Origin: a virus | Reading direction: 5' to 3' (one strand) | Length of the DNA: 64,000 nucleotides | IMG/VR virus record: IMGVR_UViG_3300033146_003395 | Span: 17,736 to 81,735 of that record | In this document: positions 49,273 through 57,127 of the stretch, piece by piece | Numbering within the stretch: the stretch's first letter is position 1 | How the letters are laid out: the number at the start of each line of letters is the position of its first letter | Translations under genes and position numbers: made by a program | Notes under the pieces: generated by a model | Database searches by the model: none | What the model was told of the DNA's origin: nothing | Seen by the model: the letters and a program-made list of their open reading frames with translations, nothing else

Positions 49273-50185
49273 TATTTTCCTTTATTTGTGAGTATTTTAA
49301 GTTTAGACCAGCCAGTGTCGCTTCGAGCCCAATATGTTTAATTAGTTTTTTCGCCACAATATCTAAATTTCTTAATGGGTATTTAACACTCTGGTGAAAA
49401 TCTTCATAATCATCGTAATGATAGATAGCTGTATTTTTATTACAATTATACTTTTCATTTAATTCATGATCATCTCCCTCATGAAAAGAAATTGAAGATT
49501 TAAAATCGGTAATATCAATAAATTGTTCGGGATAAGCGTGATATATTATACTTGCTGCTATTTCTTCGCACATTATTTCTAACTCTAGCTCTGGTTTGTT
49601 TACTTTCTCTGAAACTTCTAATAGTTTAAAAGTTACTTCTTTATATAATTTCCAAAACATATGATCTGTTTTTGCATATATAAACCAAGTATTAACAAAT
49701 TTAGTTAAGTGCTTTACTTCAATATCAAAACAATCCAGTATATCTTTTTTAAAATATTTATTGTAATATTCATCCCATAAAAAGACATTCTCGAATTGGT
49801 CAGTTTCTTTACTATCTAATATTGTTATAACACATCTATCTGTTTTACCCAATATTAGCTCGTCAAAATATATAACATCTAAATCTGTAAATAATGTATA
49901 TTCTGTATCTACCTTATCTATTATATAATCTAAAACTATGGGTACATTTGTATAATTAACAACCTTATTTGGTTGTGGGTTGTAAATATCCTTTATTATA
50001 TATTGTATCGCATTAATCTTAAAGTAATCTTGACATTCAGCATTAATATCATTTTTATTTGGTTGGACCATAATAATATTTTCAATCTTATTAAAACTTG
50101 AAAAAGAATCAATATATATTCTAGCATCTCTTTCAAATCTTCCATTTTTCCCTTCTATACAATGAACCATAGTAGTATTTAGCAT
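49256..50185 (-). CDS. Glycosyltransferase-like protein in the radical SAM operon
   Basis: A 309-residue protein with LFTDLDVIYF (D101, D103), a DxD sugar-nucleotide motif after strands, and a helical C-terminal part. It overlaps genes on both sides, so it belongs to the same transcript as the radical SAM enzymes. It may add sugar to the same target they modify. The GT call is by motif only. Confidence 0.55.
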   Translation of the reverse strand: MLNTTMVHCIEGKNGRFERDARIYIDSFSSFNKIENIIMVQPNKNDINAECQDYFKINAIQYIIKDIYNPQPNKVVNYTNVPIVLDYIIDKVDTEYTLFTDLDVIYFDELILGKTDRCVITILDSKETDQFENVFLWDEYYNKYFKKDILDCFDIEVKHLTKFVNTWFIYAKTDHMFWKLYKEVTFKLLEVSEKVNKPELELEIMCEEIAASIIYHAYPEQFIDITDFKSSISFHEGDDHELNEKYNCNKNTAIYHYDDYEDFHQSVKYPLRNLDIVAKKLIKHIGLEATLAGLNLKYSQIKENIANKV

Positions 50186-51069
50186 ATAAACTCCAAACCA
50201 AATTTTTCTATTTTATTTATTGTTTGTTTCTCACATGCAAAACAATCAGGGTAATTAAAGTCTATTATTTTTGTATAATCAAAAATATTGCCAGTAAAAG
50301 CTTCACCTGGATTATATTCAAAATGTGTATAACAAGCACTGATATTTCCATCTTGTGATATATAAATTTTTTTATACTCTAAACTTTTACATAGAAGAGT
50401 ACCAGTTTTTCTTCTATTTTTAATTAGCCATTTAATTGTTTTATCTCTAATTTCTTCCGGTTTAATATTTGAATCTGGTGTTTTAACTTTTGAATTTATA
50501 ATACGGTCGCCTTCACTATTAACAGTATAATGGTTACTAAAGTTTAATTTATTTACATTGTCTTCGTCATTTTTATTATATTCAAATTTAATAAACTGAC
50601 AATAATCATTATTTTTGTTGCTTTTTTTATAACTCATTGCGTTTTGTAAGACTGTTTCTAAGTTACTATTAACTCTATATTTTTCATGTAACTCTTGGGT
50701 ACTTCCACAAATAGTGAAATGAACAGCATCATCATTATCTAGTACTGACCCAAGCTCTTCCCAAAAAGCTGCATCTCTAGTGCTTCCATTTGTGAATATT
50801 TCCACCATCATACCTCTGGCCTTTAAATATTGTATATATTTGATAAAGTCAGGATGAAGTGTAGGTTCAGATACTTGTCCGGCAACATAAGCCCTTTTAA
50901 GATTTGGAAATGTATCAAGTTGCTTTATAATATTTTCCAACGGTCTAACATTCTTATGTACCATGTGCTGTGCATGAATATAATTACGGCTGCATAAAGG
51001 GCAACTAAGATTACAAGTCCCCGTTAAATCTAATTCAAACTCTTCATAAAAATCTTTACTTACTTGCAT
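50179..51069 (-). CDS. Radical SAM enzyme 4
   Basis: A 296-residue protein with C19-C23-C26 (TCNLSCPLC), GQVSEPTLHPDF and FTICGSTQELHEKYRVNSNL. C-terminal Cys: LLCKSLE, SACYTHF, CFACEKQT. Closest to enzymes 3 and 5. Overlaps the gene after it by 7 bp. Confidence 0.85.
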   Translation of the reverse strand: MQVSKDFYEEFELDLTGTCNLSCPLCSRNYIHAQHMVHKNVRPLENIIKQLDTFPNLKRAYVAGQVSEPTLHPDFIKYIQYLKARGMMVEIFTNGSTRDAAFWEELGSVLDNDDAVHFTICGSTQELHEKYRVNSNLETVLQNAMSYKKSNKNNDYCQFIKFEYNKNDEDNVNKLNFSNHYTVNSEGDRIINSKVKTPDSNIKPEEIRDKTIKWLIKNRRKTGTLLCKSLEYKKIYISQDGNISACYTHFEYNPGEAFTGNIFDYTKIIDFNYPDCFACEKQTINKIEKFGLEFIC

Positions 51070-51101
51070 TACAAATCTCTATTACTAAAAATAGTACAGG
51101 A

Positions 51102-51992
51102 TTATCTATCACTTTCAAACCTTAACTGCTCACCAGAATATTCATCTTCTGGCTCTGCAACTTTATATATTTTATTAGATCTTAATGTTTTGGCATTTAA
51201 CGAACTACATTCGTAACAATGAGCATCTCCATATAAATTAAATAGAATGCACGGTGATGTTTTCCCAGTAAAATCAACCAGTTGAAACTTATAATTTATT
51301 GCTGGACACGATATATTTTCAAAATCAGTCTTTATTATCTCGGATTTGTAAATATTATGAAGTTCATTTACTAAATGTATACCTTCTGGAACATCTGTTA
51401 AATTAAAGTGCTCTACCATAGGAAGGGTATTAAAAGATTCAAGATCATATTTTGTGAACTTATGATAGTTTTTTTCGTAATCTTCTTTATTATACTCAAA
51501 TAATATCCAAGTTAATTTAGCGCTAGATGAATATTTTTGTACTATTTCTAGTCTTCTAATAACAGTATCTAAGTTACTATTAACTCTATATTTTTCATGT
51601 AACTCTTGGGTACTTCCACAAATAGTAAAATAAATAGACCCTATGGCACCATTAAAAACACTACCTAATTTTTTATAATATAAATCATCGTGCGTACCAC
51701 CATTAATGAATAAAGATATATCTATTTTTCTACGTTTTAAATATATTATTAATTTAAAAAGATCGGGGTGAAGCGTTGGCTCGCTTATTGCACCAGCAAT
51801 AGATATAAATTTTAAATTTGGGTATGAATCAATTTGTTCTATTATGTCTTCTATATCTCTAAATATTGTATCAGTTTTAGTATAGTCTGGATTAATTTGT
51901 CTTATGCATAATGGGCACTTTAGGTTACAAGTACTAGTCAACCCAATCTCCAGTCTATCAATATCTGCATTATTTAAATCATTATATACCAT
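51102..51992 (-). CDS. Radical SAM enzyme 5
   Basis: A 296-residue protein with C22-C26-C29 (TCNLKCPLC), GAISEPTLHPDL and FTICGSTQELHEKYRVNSNL. C-terminal Cys: SCPAINY, TSPCILF, HCYECSS. A 32-bp gap separates it from enzyme 4, the largest gap in the operon. Overlaps enzyme 6 by 11 bp. Confidence 0.85.
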   Translation of the reverse strand: MVYNDLNNADIDRLEIGLTSTCNLKCPLCIRQINPDYTKTDTIFRDIEDIIEQIDSYPNLKFISIAGAISEPTLHPDLFKLIIYLKRRKIDISLFINGGTHDDLYYKKLGSVFNGAIGSIYFTICGSTQELHEKYRVNSNLDTVIRRLEIVQKYSSSAKLTWILFEYNKEDYEKNYHKFTKYDLESFNTLPMVEHFNLTDVPEGIHLVNELHNIYKSEIIKTDFENISCPAINYKFQLVDFTGKTSPCILFNLYGDAHCYECSSLNAKTLRSNKIYKVAEPEDEYSGEQLRFESDR

Positions 51993-52818
51993 GTCTATCC
52001 TTTATTTCTTTATATACTTTATAATTTTTAATTGTCCCAGTTTTATTTTCAAATATATCACAATTAGAGCAAGACTCATTATAAATATTTTTAGTTTGGT
52101 TTGTAAAAATCTCTAATCTTTTTTTACTAAAATATACATCCTCTAAAGAAGTCTTATAAATGTTACCTAATAGTAACTCTGTATCTACTGTTAATTCGCT
52201 TTCTCCGCACAGACAGTAAACCATATTTCCATTCATATTTAATCTTGGGATAAATTGTAAACTACAGACACCAGTGCGTGTCTTATTTTTTTCTCTAATA
52301 TTTTTTGTAAACTCTTCTTTATCAATTATGTCTACACCATTATAAAAGTCATAATTAATACCGCGATATGATATTTCAATTGGTAAGTTTATTTTCTTAG
52401 CGTATTCTAAATTATTTCTATATATATTCCAATCATTTTCCGTTTTTCGTGTTAATGTTATAAAATCCTCTAAACACCCATCACCATAATCGCTTATTCT
52501 TATATCCAACTTACCTTGATACTTTTCAGTTAGTTTTTTTAACTTGTCTTGCACAGCTTCATTACACTTACTAAAATTGGTATAAAAACTAACCGAAAAA
52601 TCAGGCAAGACATAATTTAATTTTTCAATAAATTCAGGATCGATAAAAACTTCACCATCTATAGGAGTTAAATCTAATTCATCAATACCTATTTTCTTAG
52701 CGTCATCAATAATTTTAAAAAATACATCATTAGAAAGAATCTTGTGCTTATTAACATATTGAGATCCGCAGAAGTAACAGTTATAATTACAAATATTTAT
52801 TATTTCTATTCCTAACAT
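51982..52818 (-). CDS. Radical SAM enzyme 6
   Basis: A 278-residue protein with C10-C14-C17 (ICNYNCYFC). The glycine-rich motif reads TPIDGEVFIDPEF. C-terminal Cys: VYCLCGES and SCSNCDIFEN. It has a different loop set from enzymes 3-5. Overlaps the kinase-like gene by 7 bp. Confidence 0.85.
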   Translation of the reverse strand: MLGIEIINICNYNCYFCGSQYVNKHKILSNDVFFKIIDDAKKIGIDELDLTPIDGEVFIDPEFIEKLNYVLPDFSVSFYTNFSKCNEAVQDKLKKLTEKYQGKLDIRISDYGDGCLEDFITLTRKTENDWNIYRNNLEYAKKINLPIEISYRGINYDFYNGVDIIDKEEFTKNIREKNKTRTGVCSLQFIPRLNMNGNMVYCLCGESELTVDTELLLGNIYKTSLEDVYFSKKRLEIFTNQTKNIYNESCSNCDIFENKTGTIKNYKVYKEIKDRHGI

Positions 52819-53438
52819 AACATCTCTAATGTGATTTCTTTTATTACTGCATTATCATTTTCCATTATAAAGATTTCTTGTTCCATAATTGACTCTGAAA
52901 AATCAGAATCAACAACATTTACTATTCTTAATAATGGCAAGTCAACTTCCTCATCATACTCATCAAAATAAATAAATTTACTTGGTTTACTAATTCGTAA
53001 AGAATCAATATCAAAAAAATAAATGATATTATTTTTAACTATTAAATTTTCATTATGTAAGTCTTGGAAAGAAATATCACTTTCCCAATCAGATATAATT
53101 TTTTTATAATCTAATAAATTTAACTCAGGGATATCCCGAGGTATATTACCATCTATAAATTCAAAAGTAAACCATTTTTCATCTTCTTCTAATAAATTTA
53201 TTGTATTGCTAATATTATTAATATTTTTAATAAATTTAAAAATCCGCATAGTATCTTCATGTGAATAGCATATTTTCTGTGTATAAAAATTATACAAGTA
53301 TTCCTTAAAAATATACTTTTTATTTTCAAATAGTATACTTCTTGGTGTTGTATCACCTAAAAATGTGACCTCGGTGGTTCCAAACTTTGTTTGAAGTTCT
53401 TTGCGATATTTATGATCTATTTCACTATTTAACAACAC
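52812..53438 (-). CDS. Kinase-fold protein (APH/lipopolysaccharide-kinase-like)
   Basis: A 208-residue protein with protein-kinase-like active-site residues: Lys45 in YIFKEY, the catalytic loop SFQDLHNENLIV (D126, N131) and the metal site FFDIDSL (D143). Such small kinases phosphorylate sugars, antibiotics, lipids or peptides. It is translated inside the radical SAM operon (14-bp and 7-bp overlaps), so it probably acts on the same substrate. Confidence 0.65.
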   Translation of the reverse strand: MLLNSEIDHKYRKELQTKFGTTEVTFLGDTTPRSILFENKKYIFKEYLYNFYTQKICYSHEDTMRIFKFIKNINNISNTINLLEEDEKWFTFEFIDGNIPRDIPELNLLDYKKIISDWESDISFQDLHNENLIVKNNIIYFFDIDSLRISKPSKFIYFDEYDEEVDLPLLRIVNVVDSDFSESIMEQEIFIMENDNAVIKEITLEMLC

Positions 53439-54444
53439 TTGTTTCCTTTCTGAACTCTATTATATTTTTAATGTGCTCGCCTTCTATTATTTTAATACCT
53501 GAATTATTATATTGTTTTTCAATACCATCACAGATAAGAAAAAATTTACATTTAGAGCATTCTCTTGGTTTACTATAAGTATTAACTCTATTGGTTTGTG
53601 CTTGCTCATAAGCATTCTCAATTGTATTTTTAATTGGAGCTTCAGCATCATAAGTTAACAAATTCCAATCACCTAAATCATAGATGTGTTGGAATGTTCC
53701 TACAACATACTTCTCATATCCTTTCATAAAACAATAAGGGATATAACGAACATTAACTTCTATATCGGTTTCTACTAAATAATCAATACAAACTTTTATA
53801 CCTTCACTTAATATGTCGTAACTAGATACTTTCATATCTTTAGCGTCACTCCAGTAATTTAGTGGCAACAAATTTAACTGTTTGGGGCTAAAACTTCTTA
53901 CTAAATTTGCGTATTGTAACATATCATTAACGTTATTTTCCGTTACTGTGCAATTAATTCTAACCTTAATCCCTAGTATATTACAATTCTCAATAGCTTG
54001 TATAATATGTTGAAAAGCTTTATTGTGCCCTACAATTTTGTCATGTGAATCTGCATCCCACCCGTGTAAGCTAAATAATACTTCATTTAAACCGTGCATT
54101 TGTGACATCTCGGCAAAAGCGAAATCTTTTAATTTACTTCCATTGCTTAAACAAGAAACACTCATAAATTTATCTCTACAATACTCAAGTATATCAAACC
54201 AATCGGGGTGAATTGTACTCTCACCACCACTTAAGTCAACTTCCTTCATACCAGATTTAAAAAGTATATTTGCCCTTGCTTTAATTTCTTCTAGGGATAA
54301 ACTGGGGTCATTTAAATTATTTTGATAATAGCAAAATCCACATTTGTAGTTACATTTTAATCCGGTATCTAGTTTACCTCTGGAATTAATTGGTAGCTGC
54401 ACGTGGGTTTGTATCTGTGGTTTACTTATTGTATTATAATTCAT
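53425..54444 (-). CDS. Radical SAM/SPASM enzyme 7 (first of operon)
   Basis: A 339-residue protein with C31-C35-C38 (KCNYKCGFC), a canonical GGES motif (VDLSGGESTIHPDW), SLHGWDADSHDKIVG, and a SPASM-like end CSKCKFFLICDGI. It leads the operon, with AGGATATTAAA before the ATG. Promoter: the late promoter at 54740, about 300 bp upstream, is the only clear candidate. Confidence 0.87.
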   Translation of the reverse strand: MNYNTISKPQIQTHVQLPINSRGKLDTGLKCNYKCGFCYYQNNLNDPSLSLEEIKARANILFKSGMKEVDLSGGESTIHPDWFDILEYCRDKFMSVSCLSNGSKLKDFAFAEMSQMHGLNEVLFSLHGWDADSHDKIVGHNKAFQHIIQAIENCNILGIKVRINCTVTENNVNDMLQYANLVRSFSPKQLNLLPLNYWSDAKDMKVSSYDILSEGIKVCIDYLVETDIEVNVRYIPYCFMKGYEKYVVGTFQHIYDLGDWNLLTYDAEAPIKNTIENAYEQAQTNRVNTYSKPRECSKCKFFLICDGIEKQYNNSGIKIIEGEHIKNIIEFRKETSVVK

Positions 54445-54570
54445 TTTAATATCCTATATTGTTACAATTTTCTTGTAGATTTTCTGATATACTTCTTTTG
54501 GCCCATTTATACGTGAATGGGTTTCACATTGTTTTTCCAAAATATTTAAGACTTGTAATGAGTTTTAATA
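54445..54570. other. Non-coding stretch before the radical SAM operon
   Basis: About 125 bp with no open frame and no clear promoter hexamers; AT-rich, one short G-rich patch (CTTTTGGCCC). Probably the end of the long leader of the radical SAM operon transcript. Confidence 0.4.
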
Positions 54571-54654
54571 TACAAATATATCATTTGTATCCTTATAAGT
54601 AAATTATAAGAGTACAAATATATCATTTGTATCCTTATAAGTAAATTATAAGAG
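54571..54654. repeat. Exact 42-bp tandem duplication
   Basis: Two identical 42-bp units (54571-54612 and 54613-54654). Each holds a hairpin TACAAAT/ATTTGTA, the palindrome CTTATAAG and ATTATAAGAG, the outer-stem arm of element E5. The duplication therefore copies half of the E5 outer stem. Confidence 0.8.
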
Positions 54655-54738
54655 TGTAAGAATTCGAAGGCTTACATTAAATGTATATAGATGAAGCCTT
54701 CGAGAGCAACTATATACACATTTAATATCTCTTATAAT
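54645..54738 (-). ncRNA. Interleaved-stem leader element E5
   Basis: Outer stem 54645-54654 with 54729-54738 (ATTATAAGAG/CTCTTATAAT). Interleaved arms: 54664-54673 with 54694-54703 (TCGAAGGCTT) and 54676-54690 with 54710-54726 (about 15 bp with a bulge or wobble). It lies between the gene at 54751 and the radical SAM operon on the minus strand. Confidence 0.7.
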
Positions 54739-54739
54739 T

Positions 54740-54747
54740 TATTTATA
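54740..54747 (-). promoter_or_regulatory. Late promoter before E5 and the radical SAM operon
   Basis: Minus-strand TATAAATA 3 bp after the stop of the gene at 54751. The transcript would start at the E5 outer stem and read into the seven radical SAM genes. Confidence 0.7.
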
Positions 54748-54750
54748 ATC

Positions 54751-55647
54751 TCAAATTATTTCCTTTAATATATTAACTATTTCGTCATTTTGGGTGAGTT
54801 GAATACTTTGAAAATTATTTTCAATATCGTAACGTCTCCAAAATAACCCTTTATCTTCTAACCAATAATCAACATCATATACTACTTGTTTATTGAAGTA
54901 GTGACACTCTGCGATAAATCTTGGAGAGCAGTCAAATTTTCTTGGTACTGGTGTATAAATATAAGTGTTGAACTCTTCCATTAAGTTATTATACGGTAAT
55001 AACTTAAAAGTAATATTAGAGTAAGTCTCTAATGGAATTTCATTGACTAAACATAAAATATTATCACATGGTAAATTTTTGCTAAGCATTTTGAAGTAAT
55101 TGTCATCAATAGCTCTGCAATTTTTTGTAGCATATAATAATATGTTATCCTTAGGGTTTTTAGGTTTAGTCATTCTGCTGAATAACATTTTCTTTTTATA
55201 GTTAATACCATTTTTCAGTACTGAATCATATACTCTATCATCCTGTAAAATATAAACGTTATCTTTGTTATTATCTTGAATCTCTTTATTACCGCAAGCG
55301 AAATAAAATATATTATCAAATATTAGCGTAGTGTTACGAGTGTTAACTATTCCACCATCAGTAAAAATAATATTCTTACCCTTAAGCAGCTTAGGTCTAT
55401 TCTCAAATCTCGTATTAATTTTAATATCTTGTATCTCGACTTCATCAAAATCGTATTTAGACCGGATAGCTTTTTCAAATGTACTCCAGCTAATATCTTC
55501 ACATAATAAAATCTCAGTGTCATATTTGTTTTTCAAAATCATATAGTAATCGATAACTTCAAAAGTATGACCACAAATTCCATGATTATTTGTTGACCAA
55601 GAATATGTTAAAGTTAATTGTCTATTAGTTTGCACTATTTTACTCAA
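54751..55647 (-). CDS. Hypothetical protein, possible GT-B-type glycosyltransferase
   Basis: A 298-residue protein. The C-terminal stretch CSPRFIAECHYFNKQVVYD-x10-WRRYDI corresponds to NNRLIVECFHYDKSIVVID-x7-LRFSDI in the next protein, so the two are distant paralogs. A Pro/Arg-Ile-x-Glu-Cys helix near the C-terminus resembles the donor-binding end of GT-B enzymes, but this is weak. Overlaps the upstream gene by 8 bp. Confidence 0.6.
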   Translation of the reverse strand: MSKIVQTNRQLTLTYSWSTNNHGICGHTFEVIDYYMILKNKYDTEILLCEDISWSTFEKAIRSKYDFDEVEIQDIKINTRFENRPKLLKGKNIIFTDGGIVNTRNTTLIFDNIFYFACGNKEIQDNNKDNVYILQDDRVYDSVLKNGINYKKKMLFSRMTKPKNPKDNILLYATKNCRAIDDNYFKMLSKNLPCDNILCLVNEIPLETYSNITFKLLPYNNLMEEFNTYIYTPVPRKFDCSPRFIAECHYFNKQVVYDVDYWLEDKGLFWRRYDIENNFQSIQLTQNDEIVNILKEII

Positions 55648-56434
55648 GCATATCCTTAATTATTGGTGTATCTATTTGTAGTTGATACTGACTAATACCA
55701 TTTTTCATTATGTCACTGAATCTTAGATAAACTGAATCTTCTTCATCTGAATTATCAATAACTACTATACTCTTATCATAATGGAAACACTCCACTATAA
55801 GTCTATTATTAGTATCTCTAAATCCATTGTGATAATAATATAATGTATCGAATTGCTCAAATAAATTATCTAAAGGTTTATCAACATTTTTAGTTAATAT
55901 ATTGCTTTCTTGAATATCTATTTTATCGATTATTTTATTATAGTTAATACTAGGAGAAGTTATATAAGCAGTATCTGTATAAACCTCATCAATCTCTTTG
56001 TAAATATTAAAATTGAATCTTAATTTATCTTCAATATCATATTCTTGATAATCGTAAGTGCCATAATATGTTATCTTCTTATTATTGCTGTATACTTTTT
56101 CATAATACGTATTTGCATATACCAAAACATCAGATTTTAAGAATCTAAACATCTTCTCGAAGCTATTAGTATCTAAGAATAAAGATTTTGTACTTTCTAT
56201 CTCATAGAGTTCACTGATAGTATCAACAATTTTAATATTATCTAAAATCTGGTGGTCGAAATTATACTTATTTTTGAAAGTATCTTTAACCATAACCAGG
56301 TCTTCTGGACTGATATTTTTAATATAGAACGTGGTATTCTTATGTCTATTTAAATATTCAAAATACTCAAAGCAATAGAATAACGTCCCATTAATTTTTC
56401 TACCAGGTAGAAAATAATAAAAAATATTAATCAC
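55640..56434 (-). CDS. Hypothetical protein, paralog of the previous gene
   Basis: A 264-residue protein with the same overall plan: N-terminal Rossmann-like strands (INIFYYFLPGRKINGT) and C-terminal RLIVECFHYDKSIVVID. The start adjoins the upstream stop. A role in glycan synthesis is a guess from the neighbourhood. Confidence 0.6.
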   Translation of the reverse strand: MINIFYYFLPGRKINGTLFYCFEYFEYLNRHKNTTFYIKNISPEDLVMVKDTFKNKYNFDHQILDNIKIVDTISELYEIESTKSLFLDTNSFEKMFRFLKSDVLVYANTYYEKVYSNNKKITYYGTYDYQEYDIEDKLRFNFNIYKEIDEVYTDTAYITSPSINYNKIIDKIDIQESNILTKNVDKPLDNLFEQFDTLYYYHNGFRDTNNRLIVECFHYDKSIVVIDNSDEEDSVYLRFSDIMKNGISQYQLQIDTPIIKDMLE

Positions 56435-56976
56435 TAGATGCTGCTTGAAATCTTATCTAATTCTTCAACATCATCTTCTGTTAGTTTATAAACAGACTGT
56501 AATACTCTATTAAAATCTTTCTTAGCACTTTTAACTACTTGCAATTCATCTTTAGCTTCAAGAAAAGCTTCAAGTAGATCAATTAAATTTTCATCACCAA
56601 TCTCTAATATTTCGAGATATTTTTCTTCTCTATTATTATTGGTTATGAATATTCCATGAGAACTTAATTCATTATTAATATCAATATAATTAATATATGT
56701 TATCATATCAACTTTCTGTACTAGACTTTCTACCTTAAGCTTGGCTTCTTTAATAATTGAAACTCTTTTGATGTCTTTAACTGGTATATTATAATACTTT
56801 TCATCTTTGAATAAGATGTTTCCTTCGCTATCTATTATAATTGTCTTATCTGAAATATTTGCAGCGATAAAATTATTTATTTCAACCTCATCTATAACTA
56901 TAGTATTTTCAGACTCCATATCTACAATTTTATCTATGATTATATGTGCATCTTCGTTTATTATTTGATATATCAT
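56434..56976 (-). CDS. Hypothetical acidic protein
   Basis: A 180-residue protein rich in Ile, Glu, Asp and Lys, with beta strands first and a helical C-terminus (LLEAFLEAKDELQVVKSAKKDF). First gene of the three-gene operon; AAAGGAAATTA before the ATG. A -10-like TGTTATTAT lies about 20 bp upstream. Function unknown. Confidence 0.65.
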   Translation of the reverse strand: MIYQIINEDAHIIIDKIVDMESENTIVIDEVEINNFIAANISDKTIIIDSEGNILFKDEKYYNIPVKDIKRVSIIKEAKLKVESLVQKVDMITYINYIDINNELSSHGIFITNNNREEKYLEILEIGDENLIDLLEAFLEAKDELQVVKSAKKDFNRVLQSVYKLTEDDVEELDKISSSI

Positions 56977-57024
56977 TAATTTCCTTTATCTTATATAATA
57001 ACATAATAAACTTAAAGTAATATT

Positions 57025-57054
57025 AGAGGGTATTAGAGGAGTATTAGAGGAAGT
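57025..57054. repeat. Triple TATTAGAGG repeat
   Basis: TATTAGAGG occurs three times within about 30 bp of non-coding DNA between two operons. No function is evident. Confidence 0.5.
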
Positions 57055-57077
57055 TAAATAACACCAAAGTGTTATTT
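57055..57077 (-). terminator. Hairpin after the Gly/Cys-rich gene
   Basis: AAATAACAC and GTGTTATTT form a 9-bp stem with a 4-nt loop. On the minus strand it lies about 50 bp after the stop of the Gly/Cys-rich gene and may end the operon, though the following T-run is better on the plus strand. Confidence 0.45.
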
Positions 57078-57084
57078 AAATTTT

Positions 57085-57119
<35 letters not shown>

Positions 57120-57127
57120 AATTACAG

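Noticed and set aside
9995-54738. Interleaved-stem leaders as known riboswitches (preQ1, SAM-II) or self-cleaving ribozymes
   Set aside because: The strand order fits an H-type layout, but stems are far longer than in these classes and no conserved ligand-pocket or cleavage-core bases recur between copies; the HDV and hammerhead layouts do not match.
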